The notes under the pieces were generated by a model that saw only the letters and a list, made by a program, of their open reading frames with translations, was not told the origin of the DNA and did no database searches. From Ciborinia camelliae (taxonomy: Eukaryota > Ascomycota > Leotiomycetes > Helotiales > Sclerotiniaceae): a stretch of 64,000 bases of DNA. A program made the position numbers and the translations under genes. The stretch is taken from NCBI GenBank assembly GCA_025890175.1, contig JANPYM010000001.1, forward strand, positions 771,187 through 835,186, written 5' to 3'. Within the stretch, counting starts at the first letter, position 1. Each line of letters begins with the position of its first letter. Positions 56,714 through 64,000 of this stretch are shown here, piece after piece.

Positions 56714-58670
56714 CTACCAGAAAGCTCCAAATCCATATTTTTTCAAGTATTCATCTTTCATGCCATTTAAATCCGATGCAAGACAAGGCTCCACAAAGTC
56801 CGCCCACCATCCTTTGCGATGTGATCTCAAGCCAACCTCGTGAAGCAAAGCATCCGTATACCAAATAAGCTCAAAGAAGAAACAGTCTCCTTTTTGGCCA
56901 TGGGTAGGATATCTTCGTTTCGAAAAGGCATTCATGTACGCAACATCCTCTTTCATCTGTTCCAATGGAGGTAAATTTATGTTACCGTCGAAGCATGCCG
57001 TGGTCCAGATAGCTTGTGCTTCAGCAGCGCGAAAAGAATTGGAAATATCTATGGCTCCTAGAAACGCGATTGACTGGTCTCCAAGTGGTGCAATACCTTT
57101 GTATAGCTTTTGTGTTGTTATCGTAAAGGGAGTAGGTGTTCTATGGGGAGGAGGGTGTTCAAGTATTGGAAACTTTGCGATTACTTGACGGTCTGCATCT
57201 TCATAAAGCTGCTTCCAAAAATCCGTTACTTCTTTGCTGTCCAATTCTTTGGAGTGAGAAAGACCTAAAGATCGAACTTCAGCATCGACAAAGAGTTTAT
57301 TCTTGGTATCCCATCCTGTGCCTAGTAGAAAATCATCCGCAAAAAGCTCAATACCATCATCTAAGGTTATGGTACCGTCCCTATAAGATAAGACTTCATT
57401 GCGATAAATTTGAACATTCTGGGCTATTGTATCCCAGAAATCGTCGTGCTGCACAAGTCCTACTGGTCCAGTACACCAGAATGCACTGATGGTATTAGTA
57501 TTGTTTACACACAGCCTCGAGGGAGACTCACGAAGTAGTAAAATCAAGAAGTGAGAACGTTGGCAACGCTCCCGGTCTAGTATCATACCCTGCGACATTA
57601 CGACAATATTGATTAACATTATCTATTCTCTTGATCATGTAGTTAATTCCAATACGAGTTCCATAAATCATGGCACGAATTAAGGAAAACCACCACGAGT
57701 TTGGCATGAATGGGGATGGACTGAAGAGTGCTTTAAGTCTGGTTGCCGAGCTTTCTACCGAATTCTTGTAACGACCATGCCCAGGGGCAGGAAAGAGTAG
57801 AGCTGGACCTTCGCCACTTGCTCGGATAATCCAACTAACATGATGACCCTTCTTAACTGACTCATAGACCATGTCTGCAGCAGACTTGCCGCCACCAAGA
57901 ACCACAACTTGTCTTTTTCTGCCGGTCGATGGCAGTCGTTGCTGCGATATTGCGCCAAAATCTTTATGATGATGAACAGAGTCAATACGGCGTGGATTTT
58001 TGGACCCCCAATCAATTGAAGGCATTTCGGGGAATGAAGTACGACCAGTGGCAACAACAAGCCGAGGGCATGTCCAGATGATCATCCAGCTTGGATAGTG
58101 TGAGCTGAGATCAAATGGACATGTCGTCGCGACGCGCCATACGTCACCTCTTTTATCGACACGGAAAGCCTTGTGGCGGAATCTTATCCTTGTAAAGAGA
58201 GTCTTCCCGTTGTAGCTATGATTATGCACATATTCCTCGAGATACTCGGTAACGTATTTGGCTTCGAAGGTGTCATGATATAAAGGTGCATCTTCAGGAA
58301 CAGTGAGAGGGACATCGGAGAATCCAGCCATTCGAAGGCCGCTTTGACACCAGAATTCTTCGTATGATCGTCCTTAAAGGATACGCAAGTTAGTATATAC
58401 AGATAGGTAAAATACGATAGAGAAGGTGGCCAGGAAGTTTAGATCACCTACTTGAGCTCCAAACACCACCAAGGCATTTGTCCTCTTCGAGAATAATTAG
58501 ATTTGCTTCTGGATGTATATCGAGGTAGAATCTAGCGAAAGCTAAACCACTTAGGCCTACGAGACATGGCACAAAAGTCAATGATTTGGAAACAGTGTCT
58601 AAGATTGCGGGATGGAGAGAAGGAAGTTGTTTATACCGGAGCCAATGACAACAATATCAACATCAGGCAT
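56714..58670 (-). pseudogene. FAD-dependent monooxygenase (FMO/BVMO-like) with a 2-nt frameshift
   Basis: Exons 58670-58637, 58558-58452, 58372-57532 and 57485-56714, all with GT...AG introns. Together they would give a protein of about 583 aa. Exons 1 and 2 join to form the FAD Rossmann motif (VVIGSG|LSGLAFARFY). The NADPH motif VVVLGGGKSAADMV is in exon 3, and DDFLLGTGW lies near the second FAD loop. In exon 2 an extra dinucleotide (a repeated AG on the plus strand at 58499-58502) shifts the frame and gives a stop right after HPEANL. The remainder of the exon (EEDKCLGGVWSS) and all later exons are intact in the shifted frame. So the gene is either very recently broken or the assembly has a 2-base error; long intact downstream exons favour recent or technical. 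FMOs of this kind oxidise N, S or C in secondary-metabolite clusters. Confidence 0.85.
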
Positions 58671-60600
58671 ATTGTCAACGGTGTCTGACAAGATAAGCTG
58701 CTGTACTCGATATTCCGTCTTCGATCTTGTGTTGTGTTGTGTTTTGGATTGGTTGGGTGTACTGGAACACATAAAACATCGAAGAGAGAAAACAATCAAA
58801 AAATTGAATGTTAAATGGTTGATATGAGAAACTATGACTCCATTGCTCATGCCTCTTTCACTATCAAATATCAAACTTTGTGAGGTAGGTACATTTAGGG
58901 TTACAGACACAGGCACAAACACAAACACAGCAGGAACGAAGTACAGTACATACATAGGTAATAAATGGCAGCACGAGGGTATTATGATATGATCCAATTT
59001 CATCTTTTTGATTTCGATTTTGACCTTTGTTTCGAGATGCTACTATTGCATCTCGCATATGAAAGGAGCATTCATCGAAGATTTATGGCTCCTGTCACTG
59101 GTGTTCCATATTGATGAAGGGACTCATTCCCCTACCCCTTTTCCCTTGAAGCCCTAATAATAAAAGTGACCAAATAATTTGAGATGAACAATGAGCAATA
59201 AAGTTTTTTTGGAATGAAGAAAGTCATGTATGAGGGATGACAGGACACGTGATATTTTATAGAATCACCTAAAAGGGCATGGTGCATCCAGGTGTCCGAG
59301 CCTTGTTTGGTCTAGAATTTCTGTTACTATTAGGTACATATTCAAGGTTATTCAAGGTCACAACAAGAAAAACACTTCACAACCCTTCAAGTCAGCTCAT
59401 TTCTAAGTATTTTGTTATTTGTGAAGACTTACCCCAGATCATCAGTCCACATTCTTTTGGGATAACACTCCTTGCAGGTGATTAAGGGTTTACACTATCC
59501 GTTGTCTTTTCTGCCCTTGGAGCCTCGGAGTTTAAGCTCTACTTCCTACATTATTCATTGAACCTCCTTTGGAAGTTTAAGGAACCTCGGAAAGAGAGGC
59601 TAATCTTGAGAAACCATATTGTCGTCATTCGTTGCCTCTTTCAGCATCAATCACAATGCCTCCTGTGCCTCTGATGCCGAGTGGCCCTCAATGCATTCTA
59701 CTTTATGCTTGTCGAGATGTTTACATATCTTTCCAACGTCTCTCCATCAATATGGAACTCGGACATATTATTTTGGAGTATTCGATCTTCACAAGCTGGT
59801 TCAGACTCCGGAACATAGTTGAAGGCGCATGTGAGGCGCTTTGAGTCGTCAAGCGCTACTTCCATGTAACCGGGGGACATCATGTTGAGGCGGAAATTCT
59901 ATTTGGCCTATTCGGCGGGTTACCCGCTTGTATCCTCCACTTCAACTCCTTCGCCGCTTCTCCAAAAGCATTTAGTTGATTGAAGACACAAGGTCAAAAA
60001 ATACCGTTGGCTATGTTCGTGGTGTCATCAGAAACGACACTGGTACCTGAAATGGAGAGGTGTGCTTCTTTATATTCCTTGTATCAGTAGAAACGATATG
60101 GAAATTTGAGACCGATAGAATGCCCGACCCTTGGAGAAGTAGCCATACAATAATATAAGATCCACACGCATCTCCCCTCATCCTATTATGTTTTATAGCC
60201 TTCTTCTTTCTCTTCAATTGTTTTTGACATGGCCATTCCGTATATTTTGGCGGCTCATCTTTTGATGAAATCAGGTCACATTTCTTGTTCTTGAGAGGGC
60301 GTGATACCCACGCCATATTAAAAGGTGAAAAGATACAAGTGCCTTGACTGTCTGGGAGAACTGGCGGCTTCTTCTCCGCCAGAGAACCATCTGCAGGATT
60401 TGGTGTTTGTCCCTGTTTATCTTTCGGCGCAATCAAGTACTCAAACATCCTTGTTTTGATGAACTTGCATTTCTTTGAATCAACTCTTTTTGAAGTCGGG
60501 CCGCCAGTACACCCGTGGTTGACTTCTGTCTCCTCATCACCTTCATAATACTGTGTGCTGGCATCCTCGGGCGCATGCAATTTTGGACGCTCATAGAGCT
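58671..60600. other. Gene-poor region
   Basis: About 1.9 kb. CACAAACACAAACACAG repeats lie near 58912-58930. Open frames at 59619-59883 on both strands and at 60011-60673 on the minus strand show no recognisable domain, although the latter overlaps the CBP20-like relic. Confidence 0.45.
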
Positions 60601-60771
60601 TTATTTTCCGATATACTTCATGCAATCGAGTAGATCTTGGGGAGAAAAGTATTCCATGAAACAAAACCCACAAGGTGTCTTATTGAATCTATTCAATCCC
60701 ATAGTCAACATCTTGATTGCACCACATTTCGCAAATAACTCGTGGATTCGTTCTTCATTTTGTTCGAGATT
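60601..60771 (-). pseudogene. Relic of nuclear cap-binding protein subunit 2 (CBP20) RRM
   Basis: A 56-codon frame ending in TAA matches the second half of the CBP20 RNA-recognition motif: NEERIHELFAKCG, then IKMLTMGLNRFNKTPCGFCF (RNP1), then MEYFSP and LDCMKYIG. After KYIG the expected TKLDERxIRTD and the Arg/Gly-rich tail are not found; a stop intervenes. Upstream, the RNP2 block (LYVGNL) is missing. It is therefore a partial, decayed copy. Presumably a functional CBP20 gene exists elsewhere. Confidence 0.7.
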
Positions 60772-61019
60772 ATCTGGGTGGGTAGGATTGTGTCGAAATC
60801 CTCATCCTCCGTCTCACACCTTTCCATATAAGGCTTCCTCCCCTCCTTCTGAAATTCTTCACCGGGCACTTACGGGTGTGTCGTCTGGATGGAAGCTCAC
60901 CACCATTGCAAGTCCTAAATGTCAGATTTCTAGTCCAAAAGATACAGAAAATGATAGAGAACCGCGGCAGCGAGCACGATGGTACCATCCACATGGTCTG
61001 GATGGTTGGCAAATCGCTT

Positions 61020-61343
61020 TTATGTGAAGTTGCCACGATAGGTTCGAGGTTCCCAGTTCCTTGGGGCGGCGACACCCAATCCTGGGTTCGAGTTGTTGAA
61101 TCCTGGACGTCCTGGGTTGGAGTTGGTCCAGGTTCGATGGGCTTGTGCAGTCTTGTCAGGCAAGGTCTTCACTGCATGGTCAGTAAGTTCTCTCATGAGT
61201 TCATCTAAAATATCTTCACCGATATCGCTCTTGTTCTTCCTGGACTCGCAGATCTTCGTAAGTTCCGCACGCTTTCTGGTGTACCAGTTGTCGTAAGTAT
61301 GCTCGAAGGTATCCAGAAAAATAATAATGTTTTGTAAATAATT
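61020..61343 (-). pseudogene. Protein-like open frame without start codon, unknown family
   Basis: A 107-codon frame runs from just after a TGA (61346-61344) to a TAA (61022-61020). From about codon 13 it looks like real protein: DTFEHTYDNWYTRKRAELTK, a Lys/Glu-rich helix, DIGEDILDELMRELTDHAVK, then a Pro/Asn/Gly-rich end (NSNPGRPGFNNSNPG) and APRNWEPRTYRGNFT. There is no ATG before its middle; an upstream exon could exist beyond the AT-rich DNA, or it is a fragment. I do not recognise the family. It lies on the same strand as, and just upstream of, the CBP20 relic. Confidence 0.4.
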
Positions 61344-62110
61344 TCAAATGCAGCTTCTATAATTCTCAATCTTTTATATAATTTAAAAAAGTTAATAATG
61401 ATATTATTTATATATAAAAAGGATTGTGGTATGATTTTGTAATTCATTAAGTTTGTAAACTTATTAGAAAACGTTAGTATATATTTCCAAATTTTATATT
61501 CAAATAGACGGTTGAGAATAACCAATTCGCAATTGTTTCTAATGGATTATTTAACTTTCATTTCTCATTTATTTCACTTTTTCAAATTCTTTTTTTGTAT
61601 AAAGAACTGACTGAATGGGTCTGGTTTCCTCGGTAGCAAATACTGGAATTACGGCGTAGTTAGTCTCTTCTGCTTCTCGGGTTGTTCGAAAACATATTCT
61701 TTAATTATTTTTTCTTGCCAAAGCACTTTGATATCCTTTATAAAGAACCAATTCATAGTTAGTAGCACTCTTAAACTGGGTTTTGATGGTGAATGATATG
61801 CGGCCATTATCGCTGCTGCTGTCGGAGTCTGATATTATGATATGAATTCGAGATGGAAGTGAGGTTAAAGTTGTTCCTTTGTTGCTATAGTGGTAATCTG
61901 ATAAGAGATTTCTAGAGGTATGATAAATATAGGTTTTAAATAGCTCTGGTGATCTAAAAAACGCTCTTCCGAGCTTAGGACCTGTTATAGGTTATCACGC
62001 AGAGTAGAGATAATAGAGTTGGTTTAAGTAATTGTATTAAAAGGTAAAGATTAAGGAACTAGAAGATCCTTATGTCAACAGTATATATAACCTCAATGCG
62101 TATGCTGTGG
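61300..62110. other. AT-rich tract
   Basis: Strikingly A/T-rich compared with its flanks, with runs such as TTTATATAATTT and few CpG. No gene or intact repeat. This resembles repeat-induced-point-mutated DNA in fungal genomes, but no parent element can be named. Confidence 0.55.
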
Positions 62111-62212
62111 TGAAACGCAGTAGTAGTAGTCTCATCAGGTGATCCCCAACACGTTATCGAAGGGGAAGTAATAATCTTCGACATACAGGGGCCTTCTAGT
62201 TCGAGAGGCCGT

Positions 62213-63511
62213 CTAAACAAGACATCTGTACAGTTCAGCTGAGAGATAAAATGTGTTTGACCGCTTGCCGTCTAGCTTCTCCTTCATACTCACCCAGCTG
62301 TGGATGCCACAACCAGCCTCCAATGGCCGGCGCTGCACGGAGCTGATCGCGTTTCTATACCTATCTCGGTAGAGCTGAGGCGCAGAAATGGCATCCATGT
62401 ACGTTTCGATTCGCTCCTGCGCTTCGGCGTCATTTGCTGCATAGCTGTCCATTGGGTAGAGAACGGTACGGGCCGCGGGCCGAGACGGATCTTTGTTCTT
62501 GAAATGGAAACAGGACAACCCTGGTTTTCCACGATATGGCCCAAGCGAGCCACCAGCCATAACTGAGTAGAACAGCTCGATCGCCTGGGCACTGGAATTG
62601 GGATCCATTTTGACATGCTTTTGAGCGATTTGCGTCGCAGACGCGCCACAGTGTGCAACGTATACCTTGACTTCGGCGTCCTCTGGGTTCGGCGACAAGC
62701 CAAGTGAGAAGTATATGGGGTAGTCGTCGCCAGTCATGATGCTCTCTAGTAATCTCCATGAGCTGGCCAGGCCCAGGCGCTCCAGAGCCTCTCGAGTCAC
62801 GTTGAAAGCGTTTTGCCGCCCGGATGCTAGTGGATTCAAGTAAATCTTCCACTTCTCGAGTCTCTTTGAGATAGCGAAGCTGTGCCATGAGGCTAGCATA
62901 CCCTCAGCATTCGAGGGGAAAAACAAATCTCGAACGAGGTTCAAGCGGTCCAGGGAGACCTTTGTGGGACCATACTTTGTCGCTATTTCGTCGGTCAAGC
63001 GCGAGGTGCTCTCTTGGAGGGCGGCTAGGCTGTTTTCTACTGGCTGAGCCTCAATCAAGAACCGCAACTCAGATGCTCCAGTCTCTTGAGACAGAGCAAA
63101 TGAGTACTCGAAAGGCGAATGATCATTGCTCACGTCGGAAACCCAGGCTGACCTGTCCAGCTTCTGCGGTACGGTATTCTGACACCATTCTCCCCCGGAA
63201 AACTTCAAGGCGTGTAGCAGCTTCTCCAGCATGACCTCATCCTGTCCAACGGCTTTAGAAAGACGCGTAAGTTGCCGATTGGCCTCGCTAATATAGCTAC
63301 CATTGATCACCTGGTTCATGAGAGCGGGAGCTGGTGCAGATGCAGCCGATATGGTAGGCTTGATCGCAGCTGTGGAGTGTTGGTATTGGTGAACAAATTG
63401 GTGATTTTGCAGGTACAACCAGGCGTCTGGTTTCTCCTGGTATATGAGAGACATATCTGCTGTAAAGTTGCGACTGTCAAAGTTATCAACGCTACGAGGT
63501 GCGCTGTGCAT
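62213..63511 (-). CDS. DMATS-type aromatic (indole) prenyltransferase
   Basis: Intronless 432-aa frame from ATG 63511, close to the family's usual length (about 400-470 aa). ABBA-fold blocks are visible: SNDHSPFEYSFAL, then ELRFLIEA (first strands), NVTREALERLGLASSW, IYFSLGLSPNPEDAEVKVYV, GPYRGKPGLSCFHF and ARTVLYPMDSYA. The last strands are GCGIHSWVSMKEKLDG and NTFYLSAELY. These match tryptophan or indole-alkaloid prenyltransferases, which transfer a dimethylallyl group to aromatic rings. The first 100 residues do not show the WW...GYxxxxQY block usual before the first strand, so the N-terminus may be divergent or mis-joined; a later Met (63454) is an alternative start. Its partners may lie beyond the right edge. 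Confidence 0.8.
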   Translation of the reverse strand: MHSAPRSVDNFDSRNFTADMSLIYQEKPDAWLYLQNHQFVHQYQHSTAAIKPTISAASAPAPALMNQVINGSYISEANRQLTRLSKAVGQDEVMLEKLLHALKFSGGEWCQNTVPQKLDRSAWVSDVSNDHSPFEYSFALSQETGASELRFLIEAQPVENSLAALQESTSRLTDEIATKYGPTKVSLDRLNLVRDLFFPSNAEGMLASWHSFAISKRLEKWKIYLNPLASGRQNAFNVTREALERLGLASSWRLLESIMTGDDYPIYFSLGLSPNPEDAEVKVYVAHCGASATQIAQKHVKMDPNSSAQAIELFYSVMAGGSLGPYRGKPGLSCFHFKNKDPSRPAARTVLYPMDSYAANDAEAQERIETYMDAISAPQLYRDRYRNAISSVQRRPLEAGCGIHSWVSMKEKLDGKRSNTFYLSAELYRCLV

Positions 63512-64000
63512 GCGATGTATTTATTCGGTTTTGGATGCTTGGAAAAACCTCACTGCGAGAGTGATGGCGTGGTGTCGAGCCTACGTGAATCTGTCAACAA
63601 GACGACGTCTTAAAGGATCACTGGAAAATACCCACCAGAGCTCGATTTTGAACAGATTTCTCAATATGAATTGGCGAGCTGCGTGTTTTGGCTTGGGACT
63701 AAGTATCAATAGGAGTTTAGAGAAGTTTCAACCGCCGCAAATCATTCTCCGAACTGAGAGCCACCGAAGCGGCATACAAAGAGAGGTCATTTGTTCGATA
63801 TCCCCGGCAACGAATAATGCCATATCCTTTCAACATGTCGAGTGCTATGACAGAAATACAGTTGAGGACAAGCAAAACCCGCAAAAATTGAAACTTGATT
63901 GATAAACTTACTTTTGATTATATCAGGAGGTACGGAGAGCTCTAGGGAGTCTATATATAATAAAAATCTTATATTTTGTATGTAATTGATTTAATATCGA
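63512..64000. other. Upstream flank of the prenyltransferase, window edge
   Basis: Contains the presumed promoter. An open frame on the plus strand (63444-63902) has no domain. The last 100 bases are AT-rich. Confidence 0.5.

Noticed and set aside
60011..60673. 220-codon minus-strand frame
   Set aside because: It only overlaps the end of the CBP20 relic in a different frame; the rest has no recognisable domain.

Overview
The window reads as nuclear DNA of a filamentous ascomycete (Pezizomycotina). Genes carry many short introns (about 45-120 nt, GTRNGT...YAG), a 5S rRNA gene sits alone rather than in a tandem array, and there is a Zn2Cys6 factor, a UstYa/DUF3328 protein and a DMATS-type prenyltransferase. 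Intergenic DNA is long, rich in microsatellites and studded with TACCTAGGTA/ACCTACCTACC blocks. A Leotiomycete such as a Botrytis or Sclerotinia relative is my guess; a BLAST search would be needed to confirm it.

Layout. 1-2128 (-): 5' part of an NF-X1 type zinc-finger gene running off the left edge. About 3387-4025 (+): a 2EXR-like gene that looks broken. 4367-5529 (-): HIS1. 6310-6696 (+): ribosomal protein S28. 7663-8406 (+): low-complexity protein with a C-terminal membrane anchor. 9469-10939 (-): Bem46/ABHD13-like hydrolase. 14246-15809 (+): LYAR-type zinc-finger protein. 17737-23793 (-): very large RhoGEF-BAR-SH3 protein. 26274-30498 (+): telomerase reverse transcriptase in nine exons, with a complete 5S rRNA gene inside its last intron. 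31521-34283 (-): Zn2Cys6 regulator. 37043-38886 (+): MFS transporter whose 3' half is repeated across a 10-N gap (37981-39703 and 39714-41435); this repeat is almost certainly an unmerged contig overlap. 45499-46404 (+): Ser-rich hypothetical protein. 47103-47995 (-): UBC6. 48362-50041 (+): SAM50. 50473-51165 (+): hotdog thioesterase.

From about 51.5 kb to the right end the content becomes accessory: a small secreted protein with an internal direct repeat (-), a UstYa-family protein (+), a DHA1-type MFS transporter with a 13-nt microexon (+), an FAD monooxygenase with a 2-nt frameshift (-), a decayed cap-binding-protein fragment (-), an AT-rich tract, and a DMATS-type aromatic prenyltransferase (-). 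The UstYa + MFS + flavin monooxygenase + repeat-containing secreted peptide set resembles the parts list of fungal ribosomal-peptide (dikaritin-like) clusters. The peptide lacks the usual dibasic processing sites and the monooxygenase looks broken, so this is a hypothesis only.

The left 51 kb are mostly housekeeping genes: histidine biosynthesis, ribosome, telomere maintenance, ER-associated ubiquitination, mitochondrial outer-membrane beta-barrel assembly and Cdc42/Rho signalling. No operon-like logic is expected. HIS1/RPS28, Zn2Cys6/MFS and UBC6/SAM50 are divergent pairs. Exon coordinates below were derived by hand from reading frames, splice signals and family consensus.
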